Positions 18,348 through 27,251 of a stretch of 64,000 nt of DNA are shown here, piece after piece (the first letter of the stretch is position 1; the number at the start of each line of letters is the position of its first letter). Under the pieces are notes generated by a model. The model did no database searches. It had not been told where the DNA came from and saw only the letters and a list, made by a program, of their open reading frames with translations. Both the position numbers and the translations under genes were made by a program. This stretch comes from UBA1351 sp963677625 (GTDB taxonomy: Bacteria; Bacillota; Clostridia; Lachnospirales; Vallitaleaceae): assembly GCA_963677625.2 (NCBI GenBank), contig CAXXSW010000012.1:310001-374000 (forward strand), read 5' to 3'.

Positions 18348-18392
18348 CAAAGAGCTGGTGTATCAGTTAAGCTGATAACCAGCTTTTTTTTT
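18348..18392 (+). terminator. Terminator of the cold-shock gene
   Basis: AGCTGGTGTATCAG pairs with CTGATAACCAGCT, leaving a short loop, and is followed by nine T. The stem sequence resembles that of the terminator at 7380-7410. Confidence 0.85.
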
Positions 18393-18430
18393 CTATAGGA
18401 AAGCGAACGAGGCGAAGCCTCTTTGTTCTG
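18391..18430 (+). repeat. Dispersed terminator-linked repeat, copy 2
   Basis: TTCTATAGGAAAGCGAACG, the small hairpin GAGGCGAAGCCTC and TTTGTTCTG directly follow the csp terminator. It is the inverted near-copy of 7339-7380. Both copies sit on the far side of a terminator T tract, so the terminator stem may be part of the repeated unit. Confidence 0.6.
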
Positions 18431-18513
18431 TTTATAATTTTATATCACAAAGACTTGTAACTTATGAGTGTCAAGCATATAATAAACAGGTAAAACCAAA
18501 ATTGGAGGTCCCT

Positions 18514-19440
18514 ATGACAAGGAAGATAATGCTGGTAGGCATAATTATCTTATTGCTAACCGGATGTAATACAAATAACGAAGATCCAACAAATATTGAA
18601 CTAGAGGTTTTGAGAGCGAGTCTATTAGAAAAAGAGCTTCTTATTGATGAACTACAAGCTTCTATTGCAGAAAATCAAGCACAGAAGAGTATATTGGAAA
18701 GTCAAGTTCAAGATTATAAAGAGTCTTTGGAAGACGAAAGGGCGCTTAAGGAACAACTTCTCGATGAACAACCAAAGATTTTAACCGTCCATAATACAGA
18801 TAGCCATTATTATGAAGTGATAGGGGATAGCCTTTATCTACTTCTTAGTTATGAAGAAGATATCTTTGACTATTATTATGAAGAATTAATACGATTTAAA
18901 GACAATGCTCCTTCACAGACGATTTACAAGGGAAGTGATATTCAGTTTGATGTTGACAGGGGAACGGGTCATACCTTCATCGTTGATAATGACCAAGTGA
19001 CCATAGTCAATCAAGAAAATGAAGTCGTCTATCAAGATACCATTGATCTCAACGATCCTCTTATTGAATTGATACCAACCCTTTATCTAGCTGATAAGGA
19101 TAGCAGAAAAAACTATGTTTTCATGTCCAAATCAATTCAGGAGGACACCAACTCCCTTCTTGCGATTATTAGTTATGATTATTTGTACAATAGTGAAGTC
19201 ATTAAAAAGAAATACTATTTAAATACCAAGCATTATGTGTTTGATACAGATAATTCTCAACTTTTCTATGAGGAAACAATAGAAGAACAGAATTATCTAT
19301 ACCGATTGAATTTGAAAAATGACGTTAAAGAAACCATTGCTGTTAATGAGACAAAGGCTTTTGAGCTTTATATTGACAATGGTCAAATTTACTATTTTGA
19401 TGATGAAAGCGACCATATAATTAGATATGATGGCAATTGA
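18514..19440 (+). CDS. Lipoprotein with coiled coil, function unknown
   Basis: A 308-residue protein with a lipoprotein signal (LLLTGC, cysteine near residue 18). A heptad-like coiled coil spans about residues 30-85, followed by a beta-strand-rich part with repeated aromatic/acidic stretches that could form a propeller-like domain. It is processed by LspA in principle. GGAGG precedes ATG 18514. No family was recognised. It stands alone between csp and pyrB. Confidence 0.75.
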   Translation: MTRKIMLVGIIILLLTGCNTNNEDPTNIELEVLRASLLEKELLIDELQASIAENQAQKSILESQVQDYKESLEDERALKEQLLDEQPKILTVHNTDSHYYEVIGDSLYLLLSYEEDIFDYYYEELIRFKDNAPSQTIYKGSDIQFDVDRGTGHTFIVDNDQVTIVNQENEVVYQDTIDLNDPLIELIPTLYLADKDSRKNYVFMSKSIQEDTNSLLAIISYDYLYNSEVIKKKYYLNTKHYVFDTDNSQLFYEETIEEQNYLYRLNLKNDVKETIAVNETKAFELYIDNGQIYYFDDESDHIIRYDGN

Positions 19441-19499
19441 TTATGGTAATATTCTCTAGTATACTAGAATTCATGGGAATAATTTAAGAAAAGAGGCGA

Positions 19500-20459
19500 A
19501 TGGCAGTGGGCTATAATAAAAAGCATTTTCTTGACCTAAAGACCCTGACTGATTCAGAGATTCAGTTTATTCTAAACACAGCTCAGAAAATGAAATACAT
19601 CTTATTATCCAACAAATCTTGTTTAACACCGCATTTAAAAGGTAAAACAGTTGCAACATTGTTCAACGAAGATAGTTCAAGATCTAAACTATCCTACGAG
19701 TTAGCTGCACTTAATTTGAGCGCAAAAGTAATTAACTTGAACACAAGCAAACAATTGAACAATGGGGAAACATTAAAAGATGTTGGACGTTACGTCGATC
19801 AGATAGGGGCAGATTTTATTGTCATTCGTCATCCTTTGGCAGGAAGCCCTCATCACCTAGCTAAATATGTTAAAGCTTCTATTATTAACGCCGGTGATGG
19901 AAAAAATGAAAATCCCAGTCAATCTCTAATTGATTTACTTACCATTATGGAGTTCAAAAAAAGTTTTGAAGGTCTTAAGGTTGTTATGATTGGAGACATC
20001 ATGCATAACAGAGTTGCAAAAAGTAACATCTGGGCTCTCAAAAAATTAGGAGCTAATGTTTGTATTGCTGCACCACCTACTCTTATTCCAAGAGGTATAG
20101 AGTCAACAGGGATTAGGGTCTATCATCAAGTAGCTGATGCAGTTATCGATGCTGATGTTATTATGACCCTAAAAATTCAAGAGAAACGACAAAAGGGTAA
20201 TCTAATACCCTCTAAAAATGAATATAAGAAACTATACAAATTAGACCAACAACGTCTTAGCTATGCCAAAGATGACGTCATTGTTATGCACCCTGGTCCA
20301 ATCAATCGGGGTATAGAAATATCATCTGAAGTCATTGATGGAGAAAGCTCCTTAGTTGACAAGCAACAAGTCAACGGTGTTGCTATACGTATGGCTCTTT
20401 TCCATGTCCTAAATAAGAGTGGAGGTGGTGTTAGATATGATCGTAAAGACCTTAATTAA
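19500..20459 (+). CDS. pyrB: Divergent aspartate carbamoyltransferase homologue
   Basis: A 319-residue protein of the aspartate/ornithine carbamoyltransferase fold, aligning end to end with PyrB. Recognisable blocks are NGETLKDVGRYV, IRHP, INAGDG, LIDLLTIMEF and MHPGPINRG. Key residues differ: the carbamoyl-phosphate motif STRT reads SSRS, the K of the SSxxKGE loop reads N (NNGE), HPTQ reads NPSQ (loss of the active-site His), and the RVQxER motif reads KIQEKR. The pathway role, joining carbamoyl phosphate to aspartate, is therefore doubtful. pyrC overlaps its 3' end; no pyrI is present. Start ATG 19500 has GAGG four bases upstream. Confidence 0.75.
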   Translation: MAVGYNKKHFLDLKTLTDSEIQFILNTAQKMKYILLSNKSCLTPHLKGKTVATLFNEDSSRSKLSYELAALNLSAKVINLNTSKQLNNGETLKDVGRYVDQIGADFIVIRHPLAGSPHHLAKYVKASIINAGDGKNENPSQSLIDLLTIMEFKKSFEGLKVVMIGDIMHNRVAKSNIWALKKLGANVCIAAPPTLIPRGIESTGIRVYHQVADAVIDADVIMTLKIQEKRQKGNLIPSKNEYKKLYKLDQQRLSYAKDDVIVMHPGPINRGIEISSEVIDGESSLVDKQQVNGVAIRMALFHVLNKSGGGVRYDRKDLN

Positions 20460-21741
20460 AAATGGTACAATATTTAACCACAACAAAACAATTTTTAATA
20501 TGGATATACTAATTGAAGGCTCTAAGATTACGGCTATTGATACAAACATAAATGAGGAAAACTGTGAAGTAATTGATGCGACAGGTCTTTATATACTTCC
20601 CGGTTTAATTGATTTACACTGCCATGTTCAAGATCCAGGCTTTGACTTTAAAGAAACCATGACGACGGTTGGTCAAAGTGCTGTGACCGGAGGTTATTGC
20701 ACCATAACCTCTAATCCTAATCTCATACCTTGTGTAGATAACAAGGCAATCGTTGAGTATATTATTTCTAAATCTGAAAAAGAGTGTGATGTACATCTTG
20801 CCCCTTACGGTAGCTTGACTGAAGGTTGTAAAGGTGAAAAAATAGCAGAAATAGGCGAAATGCAATTAGCTGGAGTTGTAGCGGTTTCAGACGGAGATTT
20901 GGCTATTCAGGATGCTAGTCTTATGCGAAATATCATGCTGTATTGTTCTATGTTTGATATTCCGGTGATTACACACTGTGAGGATACCTCTTTGTCTAAT
21001 GCATCAGTCATTAACGAAGGAGTGATATCTTCGTATCTTGGCATTCTTGGAGCTCCTGTTTCAGCTGAAACCATTCATCTTATGAGAAATATGCTTCTTG
21101 CAGAGGAATATAATGTCAAGTTACATATTACACATGTTTCAACAGCCAAGTCGGTTGAATTGATACGCGCTTTTAAGAGACAAGGTATGAGAATTACCTG
21201 TGAGACTTCTCCTCAATATTTTACCCTAAATGAAGAAGCCGCTATGGGCTATAATACATTTGTCAAAGTGAATCCGCCATTAAGAACTGAAGCTGATATT
21301 AAAGCTATTATTAAAGGTCTTCAAGATGGTGTTATTGATGCAATTAGTTCAGATCACTGCCCAGATACAATCGATTCAAAAGAAATTGAATTTTCATTAG
21401 CATCATATGGAATTTCATCATTAGAAACATCCTTTTCCGTATGTTATACATACTTAGTTGAAGCCGGCTATTTGACCTTGGAACAATTGGTGGAGAAAAT
21501 GTCTTATAAACCTTCAAATATCTTAACCCTCAACAAAGGAAAAATTACAGAGGGTGCAACAGCAGACTTAATGATCTTTGATCCAAAAAAAGACTATGTG
21601 GTAAATGCTGGGTCATTCATGTCAAAGGCAAGATATTCACCATATGAAGGTCTTGTATTAAACGGCTTAATTCAATACACCTTTGTTAGCGGTAAAAAGT
21701 TTACTGTTCATGAGGACCTACTTATTGATGAGGATTTATAA
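20437..21741 (+). CDS. pyrC: Divergent dihydroorotase homologue (amidohydrolase family)
   Basis: A 434-residue type I dihydroorotase-like amidohydrolase. It keeps the HxH metal pair (DLHCHV), HCED, HITHVST, VNPPLRTEADI and SDH. Several usual positions are changed: HxHLRDPG reads HCHVQDPG (substrate Arg to Gln), PHH reads PQY (a usual metal His lost) and DHAPH reads DHCPD. Dihydroorotases close carbamoyl-aspartate to dihydroorotate; this copy may be impaired or act on another cyclic amide. ATG 20437 is chosen because GGAGGTGG lies before it; it overlaps pyrB by 23 bases. Confidence 0.75.
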   Translation: MIVKTLIKNGTIFNHNKTIFNMDILIEGSKITAIDTNINEENCEVIDATGLYILPGLIDLHCHVQDPGFDFKETMTTVGQSAVTGGYCTITSNPNLIPCVDNKAIVEYIISKSEKECDVHLAPYGSLTEGCKGEKIAEIGEMQLAGVVAVSDGDLAIQDASLMRNIMLYCSMFDIPVITHCEDTSLSNASVINEGVISSYLGILGAPVSAETIHLMRNMLLAEEYNVKLHITHVSTAKSVELIRAFKRQGMRITCETSPQYFTLNEEAAMGYNTFVKVNPPLRTEADIKAIIKGLQDGVIDAISSDHCPDTIDSKEIEFSLASYGISSLETSFSVCYTYLVEAGYLTLEQLVEKMSYKPSNILTLNKGKITEGATADLMIFDPKKDYVVNAGSFMSKARYSPYEGLVLNGLIQYTFVSGKKFTVHEDLLIDEDL

Positions 21742-21794
21742 GTCGGTTCATTCGGTAAAGATGGAATATCCTATGGATAGAAAGGAGAAATTTA

Positions 21795-22163
21795 ATGATT
21801 TTATTAATAAAGTTACTGACAGGTATCATTGCTCTTGAACATCTCTATATTTTGTATGTTGAGATGTTTGCATGGACAAGTTTAGGAAGAAAGATAGCAA
21901 AAGAGGATGATGAGCTTTTTTTTACAACAACAAAATCCATGGCTGCAAATCAAGGTTTGTATAATGGATTTTTAGCTGCTGGTTTTATATGGTCAATTTT
22001 TGTTAAAGATACAGAGTGGAGTCAATATATTGGCGTCTTCTTTTCTTCTTGTGTTCTTGTTGCTGGGGTCTTTGGAGGATTAAGTGTTTCAAAAAGTATT
22101 TTTTTAAAGCAAGGTCTTCCTGCCGGTATTCTACTTGTTATTTTGATAATTAACTTGATTTAA
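21795..22163 (+). CDS. DUF1304 membrane protein
   Basis: A 122-residue protein with four membrane segments. EHLYILYVEMFAW at the start, MAANQGLYNGFLAAG in the middle and a glycine-rich last helix region are the DUF1304 hallmarks. Function is unknown for the family. AAAGGAG precedes the ATG. Confidence 0.85.
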   Translation: MILLIKLLTGIIALEHLYILYVEMFAWTSLGRKIAKEDDELFFTTTKSMAANQGLYNGFLAAGFIWSIFVKDTEWSQYIGVFFSSCVLVAGVFGGLSVSKSIFLKQGLPAGILLVILIINLI

Positions 22164-22238
22164 TATATTGAAATGTTGATACATTATTAATAACGAACCT
22201 ATTTATTTGCCTTTAAGGATCAATATATCATTATCATA

Positions 22239-22280
22239 AACCTCACATCAGAACCTGTTTCAGTTGTGAGGTTTTATAAT
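22239..22280 (+). terminator. Terminator after the DUF1304 gene
   Basis: AACCTCAC pairs with GTGAGGTT, with an inner CAGAACCTGTTTCAG loop region, and is followed by TTTAT. It lies about 75 bases after the stop. Confidence 0.65.
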
Positions 22281-22343
22281 ATATATTGAGTTAAATTAAA
22301 GTAGGGGATGAGAGAAATATAACTTGTGTAGAGGAGAACATTC

Positions 22344-23978
22344 ATGAAATATATACTCGGACTTGGTGTTGGATTAATTGTTTTGCTAATAATAAAGTAT
22401 TTTATTGCAAAAAATTCAAAAGAAAAGACACTTTACAGAATTAGATCTCAGTATGGACAAGTTCCTGACTTGGATATGAGAAGGGACGACCTAAAGTTAT
22501 TTAACGAAAGCTGTTTAAGACATGATATTGACAAGATAACTTGGAATGATCTTGAAATGGATAAAGTGTTTAAGAGAATCAATATTTGTAACTCTTATGT
22601 AGGAGAACAAATTTTATATGATCGATTGCATATGATTAACCTTGATAATAATGAACATGAAAAAATGGAAGAAAATATCCGTTTCTTTGATGAAAATCAA
22701 ACTGAACGTGAAAAAGTACAAGTTGATTTAGAGAAAATTGGAAAACAAAGCTCAAGTTATTTTCTGCCATATTTTATAAAAAATATTGATAACTATCACC
22801 TTGGCAATATTTGGCTTTATAGGATAATGAGTACGATTCTATTAGGAACGGTTATGCTTGGTTTATTTTTAAATGAAGCCTTCTTTTTTGTAGCTGGTTT
22901 TATTTTTCTTATTAACGCAGGTCTTTATACCTTTGGAAAACATAAATTTGAAATGCACCTTGGCATGCTAAGTTCTGTTGTGGATCTTGTTTCAACTGCA
23001 AATAAGTTTATGAAGAACTACCAATTAAATGAGGATGACCTATCATCCACTACTAAGCAAAGTATAGAAGCGATGGGTAAGGTGGTAAATAGAATCGTAT
23101 ATATCAAGAGAAAAACGGAATCATCTATGACGGGTGATATTGGAGCATTGATTTTCGACTATCTTATAGGAAGTAGCTTGTGGGACTTTCATGTTTATTA
23201 CAGAATAATTAATTTACTGAAGATACACAGGGATGATTTTATGAATCTATATTCATATATTGGAAGGATTGATAGTTCAATATGTATTGCCTCATACCGT
23301 AAAAGTCTACCCCATTATTGCCTACCTAATTACAATGAAGAATCGAAAATTGATTTTGTCGATATGTATCATCCCTTGATTAAGGATCCTGTATGTAACG
23401 ATGTAAATATGCAATCGAGTTATATTATAACAGGTTCAAATGCATCAGGTAAATCAACATATATTAAAGCTGTTGCAATAAATATGATTCTAGCCCAATC
23501 TATTAATCTTGTTTTAGCAAAAAAAGCTAGCTTGCCAAGAGCGGAAGTCATGACTTCAATGGCAGTAAGAGATGATCTAACATCAGGTGAAAGTTATTAT
23601 ATGATGGAAATAAATTATCTAAAACGTATTGTTAAAAAAGTTAATGATGATAAGATGACCCTTTGTATAGTAGATGAAATCCTAAGGGGGACCAATACAG
23701 AAGAAAGGATAGCAGCGTCAGTAGCTATTCTTAATTACATTCACCAGAAAAACTGTCTAACAATTGTAGCATCTCACGATATTAAGATTTCTGAAATGCT
23801 TCAAGATAAGTATGAAAATTGTCATTTTAGTGAAATGATGGAGGAAGATGATGTGAAATTTGACTACAAAGTAAAAATGGGTGTATCTAACTCAAAGAAT
23901 GCAATAAAATTACTTGACCATATCGGTTTTCCTAAGGAAATTGTTATCCATGCTCAAGAACTTGTTTTACAAATATAA
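22344..23978 (+). CDS. MutS-related ATPase with membrane segments
   Basis: A 544-residue protein. The C-terminal third is a MutS-type ABC ATPase: Walker A TGSNASGKST (about residues 363-372), then LTSGESYYMMEI (signature region) and CIVDEILRGTNTEERIAAS (Walker B). The N-terminus has one membrane helix, and two more hydrophobic helices occur at about 165-205. The mismatch-recognition domains of MutS1 are absent. Membrane-bound MutS homologues of this size are common in Bacillota and Bacteroidota and are not thought to do standard mismatch repair. GAGGAG precedes the ATG. Confidence 0.85.
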   Translation: MKYILGLGVGLIVLLIIKYFIAKNSKEKTLYRIRSQYGQVPDLDMRRDDLKLFNESCLRHDIDKITWNDLEMDKVFKRINICNSYVGEQILYDRLHMINLDNNEHEKMEENIRFFDENQTEREKVQVDLEKIGKQSSSYFLPYFIKNIDNYHLGNIWLYRIMSTILLGTVMLGLFLNEAFFFVAGFIFLINAGLYTFGKHKFEMHLGMLSSVVDLVSTANKFMKNYQLNEDDLSSTTKQSIEAMGKVVNRIVYIKRKTESSMTGDIGALIFDYLIGSSLWDFHVYYRIINLLKIHRDDFMNLYSYIGRIDSSICIASYRKSLPHYCLPNYNEESKIDFVDMYHPLIKDPVCNDVNMQSSYIITGSNASGKSTYIKAVAINMILAQSINLVLAKKASLPRAEVMTSMAVRDDLTSGESYYMMEINYLKRIVKKVNDDKMTLCIVDEILRGTNTEERIAASVAILNYIHQKNCLTIVASHDIKISEMLQDKYENCHFSEMMEEDDVKFDYKVKMGVSNSKNAIKLLDHIGFPKEIVIHAQELVLQI

Positions 23979-24049
23979 AAATAAAATTTGACAGACTAAA
24001 AATTCAATGGTAATATTCAATTAATAGTTTTGACGGAAAAGAGTAATTA

Positions 24050-24283
24050 ACTTATCGCAGACAGAGAAAGAAGTGTTTGGTGAGAGCTTCTTATGTATGA
24101 AAGTTAATGAAAACCATTCCTGAGCTGCTCCATTGAAAGTCAGTTTTGACAAGTAATTGAAGTCGTTTGACTGCGTTAATGTCTAGGATTTTACTGAATC
24201 TGAAGTGAAAATTTAAGGTGGAACCGTGTTTGTATATACTGACACCCTTAATTAGCGGATGCTAATTGATGGTGTCTTTTTGT
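24050..24283 (+). promoter_or_regulatory. T-box riboswitch of thrS
   Basis: The T-box sequence AAGGTGGAACCGTG (24215-24228) is followed by a terminator: GACACC with TTAATTAGC pairs with GCTAATTGATGGTGTC and runs into TTTTTG (24241-24281). Upstream sequence from about 24050 (GAGAAAGAAG) fits stem I. The UGGA of the bulge would pair with a tRNA ending in UCCA, in line with the U discriminator base of tRNA-Thr. An ACC within GAAAACCATT is a possible threonine specifier. Uncharged tRNA-Thr would switch thrS on. Confidence 0.88.
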
Positions 24284-24430
24284 ATATATAAATACATTTA
24301 AATAGACAAATGATGTGAAAGGAGAATGATAAAGAAATCAGCATATTAAATATTCCCAAAGTGATAGTTTGCAATTTAGGCATCATGATGTCTGAATGCT
24401 AGGATTAATTAAAGATGAAAGGACTAGAAT

Positions 24431-26332
24431 ATGAAAATACAACTTAAAGATAATTCTATTTTACATTATGATGAGGCAATTAGGGTAGGTCAATTAGCTC
24501 AGGATATTTCACCTGGTTTAGGACGTGCTGCTTTAGGTGCAGTGGTTAATGATGAGATTAAGGATCTTCGATATATGATAGTAGATGACGCTGAGGTACG
24601 TATCATCACATTCAAAGATGATTTAGGGAAAAGGGTTTTCTGGCATTCTGCTTCTCACCTCCTGGCGCAGGCTGTTAAGCGTTTGTATCCAGAAGTAAAA
24701 TTAGCTATTGGACCAGCTATAAACAATGGTTTTTACTATGATTTTGATAAAGATGAACCTTTTTCTCATGATGATTTACTTGATATTGAAGGAGAAATGA
24801 AGAAGATTGTTCAAGAGAAATTAGACATTGAATACTTTGAATTAGCGAGAAAAGATGCTATTCAACTAATGAGTAGTCAAGGAGAAGACTACAAGTTAGA
24901 ACTAATTAATGATTTACCAGAAGATTCGGTTATTTCATTTTATAAGCAAGGAGAGTTTGTTGATTTGTGTGCTGGACCACATATCAATAACACCAAGGAG
25001 TTAAAAGCATTTAAACTTCAGAGTGTAGCTGGAGCTTACTGGAGAGGTGATGAAAAAAATAAAATGCTCACTCGTATATATGGTATTGCCTTTCCCAAAC
25101 AAAAAGAATTGAAAGAACACTTGGAGCATATAGAAGAAGCAAAAAAACGAGATCATAGAAAACTTGGGAAAGAATTGGACTTGTTCACTATTTTTGATGA
25201 AGGTCCTGGTTTTCCTGTCTTTTTTAACAAGGGTATTATCTTAAAAGATTTGCTTATTAATTACTGGAAGCAGGTTCATAAAAAACACAATTATGTGGAA
25301 GTTTCAACACCAATTATTATGAACCGATCCTTATGGGAAACATCTGGTCATTGGGACTATTATAAGGAAAACATGTACACCACTGTCATTGATGATGAAG
25401 ACTTTGCAATTAAGCCAATGAATTGCCCTGGTGGTATGTTAGCATATAAAAATAAAAAACATTCCTATAAAGACTTACCTATTAGGATGGCAGAGCTAGG
25501 TTTAGTCCACAGACATGAGATGAAGGGAGCTCTTCACGGTCTCATGAGGGTTAGAAGCTTTACCCAGGATGACGCCCATATCTTTATGAGAAGAGAACAA
25601 GTGAAGGATGAAATTATTGGTGTTATGGAGCTTATTGAAGAAGTCTATCAGAAATTTGACTTTAAATATCATTTAGAATTATCTACTAGGCCTGAAAAAA
25701 GGATTGGCGATGAAGGAGATTGGGACCTTGCAGAAGCTGCCTTAAAAGAAGCTATGGAAGAAAAAGACGTTGACTATGTACTTAATGAAGGAGATGGAGC
25801 TTTTTATGGTCCTAAAATTGACTACCACCTAGAGGATAGCTTAGGTAGAACTTGGCAATGCGGTACAATTCAATTAGACTTTCAACTACCCATAAGATTT
25901 GACTTAGATTATGTGGATAGTGACAATTCCTTAAAAAGGCCAATTATGCTACATCGTGTAGTCTATGGTTCTATTGAACGTTTTCTAGGGATACTTATTG
26001 AACATTTTGGCGGTGCCTTTCCAAGCTGGCTAGCACCAGTCCAAGTAAAGATACTACCTGTATCAAGTGCTTTCAATAAATATGCGGAGACCCTTGTTGA
26101 AGAATTAGAAGGGAGTGATATTCGTGTTGAAGCTGATTACAGAGATGAGCGTATTGGGTATAAAATAAGAGAAGCCGGTCTAATGAAGATACCGTACTTG
26201 ATGATAGTTGGAGAAAAAGAAGAAAATAAAGGCACTGTATCTTTAAGAAAACACGGAGAAACTAAGAATTATGAGTTAAGTATTAAGGATTTTTTAGAGA
26301 CTGAAATCAATAATATGTATAGGAGATTATAA
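24431..26332 (+). CDS. thrS: Threonine--tRNA ligase
   Basis: A 633-residue ThrRS of normal length: an N-terminal TGS domain (about 1-60), an editing domain with HSASHLLAQAV, the class II core with MNCPGGML, HRHEMKGALHGLMRVRSF and LHRVVYGSIERF (zinc-binding Cys and two His), and a C-terminal anticodon-binding domain. It charges tRNA-Thr in the cytoplasm. Controlled by the T-box upstream; about 150 bases lie between the attenuator and the ATG. The downstream ASCH gene overlaps its stop by one base and is likely co-transcribed. Confidence 0.97.
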   Translation: MKIQLKDNSILHYDEAIRVGQLAQDISPGLGRAALGAVVNDEIKDLRYMIVDDAEVRIITFKDDLGKRVFWHSASHLLAQAVKRLYPEVKLAIGPAINNGFYYDFDKDEPFSHDDLLDIEGEMKKIVQEKLDIEYFELARKDAIQLMSSQGEDYKLELINDLPEDSVISFYKQGEFVDLCAGPHINNTKELKAFKLQSVAGAYWRGDEKNKMLTRIYGIAFPKQKELKEHLEHIEEAKKRDHRKLGKELDLFTIFDEGPGFPVFFNKGIILKDLLINYWKQVHKKHNYVEVSTPIIMNRSLWETSGHWDYYKENMYTTVIDDEDFAIKPMNCPGGMLAYKNKKHSYKDLPIRMAELGLVHRHEMKGALHGLMRVRSFTQDDAHIFMRREQVKDEIIGVMELIEEVYQKFDFKYHLELSTRPEKRIGDEGDWDLAEAALKEAMEEKDVDYVLNEGDGAFYGPKIDYHLEDSLGRTWQCGTIQLDFQLPIRFDLDYVDSDNSLKRPIMLHRVVYGSIERFLGILIEHFGGAFPSWLAPVQVKILPVSSAFNKYAETLVEELEGSDIRVEADYRDERIGYKIREAGLMKIPYLMIVGEKEENKGTVSLRKHGETKNYELSIKDFLETEINNMYRRL

Positions 26333-26805
26333 TGAGTGAAGAACATGGATCCGTTAAGAATATGTGGACAGAATTTTTGAATAGCACAAATCTTGTCATT
26401 GAGCAAGGAACAGAATATGAAGCATATAGTTTTAGTGATGACAAAGAGAGTGCGAATGAATTAGCAAGATTGGTAAGAGAAGGCAAGAAGAGAGCCACAT
26501 CATCTTTATACTATTTTTATGAATTAGAAGAAGAAGAACTCCCGGATGTGGATGATTATAGCATTATACTTGACTGGGATGGTGTTGCACAGTGCATCAT
26601 AAGAAACGTGAAGATATCAGTATTGCCCTTCAATCAAATTACAGAAGAGTATGCAAGAAGTGAGGGTGAAGGAGATATGTCCCTTGAATATTGGCGTAAG
26701 GTGCACAAGGACTTTTTTATAGAAGAATTGCGGGAATTTGACATGACTTTTTCAGAAGAAATGAAAGTTGTATGTGAAGAATTTGAAGTTGTGTTTTGTA
26801 AGTAA
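26332..26805 (+). CDS. ASCH-domain protein
   Basis: A 157-residue protein with the ASCH fold: VREGKKRATSSLYYFYELE (the G-K-x-x-T/S core), YSIILDWDGVAQCIIRNVKI and a late LEYWRKVHKDFF stretch. ASCH proteins bind RNA or nucleosides; relatives hydrolyse N4-acetylcytidine, so an RNA-linked or nucleoside-linked role is possible. Its ATG shares a base with the thrS stop, so it is coupled to thrS and under the same T-box. Confidence 0.85.
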   Translation: MSEEHGSVKNMWTEFLNSTNLVIEQGTEYEAYSFSDDKESANELARLVREGKKRATSSLYYFYELEEEELPDVDDYSIILDWDGVAQCIIRNVKISVLPFNQITEEYARSEGEGDMSLEYWRKVHKDFFIEELREFDMTFSEEMKVVCEEFEVVFCK

Positions 26806-26813
26806 CCATAAGT

Positions 26814-26844
26814 CTTAAATTCCATTATATAAATGCAATTTAAG
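26814..26844 (+). terminator. Hairpin after the ASCH gene
   Basis: CTTAAATT pairs with AATTTAAG and an inner CATT pairs with AATG around ATATA. There is no T run, so termination is uncertain; it is the only hairpin noted closing the thrS unit. Confidence 0.4.
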
Positions 26845-27251
26845 CTGATTAAAAAAGTCCATAAAAAGATGCAGAGTGCAGTAGGAAAGGCTAAGAGTCT
26901 TAGGGCTTATGTACTAATTTTTTTTAAAAAACGATTGACATTCATTTAAAAGTAGTTTATTGTTTTAGTATATAAGGCTTCCTTAGCACGAAGCAGTGGA
27001 AAATGAGGATGGAGAGATTCGTATAATCTCCTTTAAATTAAACTAAATATGGATGAAATACCTATTGGCTTGAAGAAGTTGATATGTTTTTTTCTTGTGC
27101 TTATTCTTATGGAATGAAGCGCTTATTTATTGTGCCCATAATCATTTTTGACTTATGCATATGACTTTGCTTATATAGATGGACCATTGTGTTAAAGAAG
27201 TGTGATGAGATAATCTAGTTATTGAATTTTTGAAAGAGGGGATAGGAAAAT
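26845..27251 (+). promoter_or_regulatory. Long untranslated leader with a strong promoter ahead of the surface-protein operon
   Basis: A near-consensus promoter, TTGACA (26935-26940), 17 bases, TATTGT (26958-26963), is followed by about 280 bases without a gene. The leader contains a small hairpin around GGAGAGATTCGTATAATCTCC-like bases at about 27011-27032. No riboswitch class was recognised. GAGGGG precedes the ATG at 27252. The length of the leader suggests post-transcriptional control of the two giant genes that follow. Confidence 0.5.

Noticed and set aside
26960..27251. Cyclic-di-GMP or other known riboswitch in the surface-operon leader
   Set aside because: No class-specific core sequence was found by eye; kept only as an unassigned leader.
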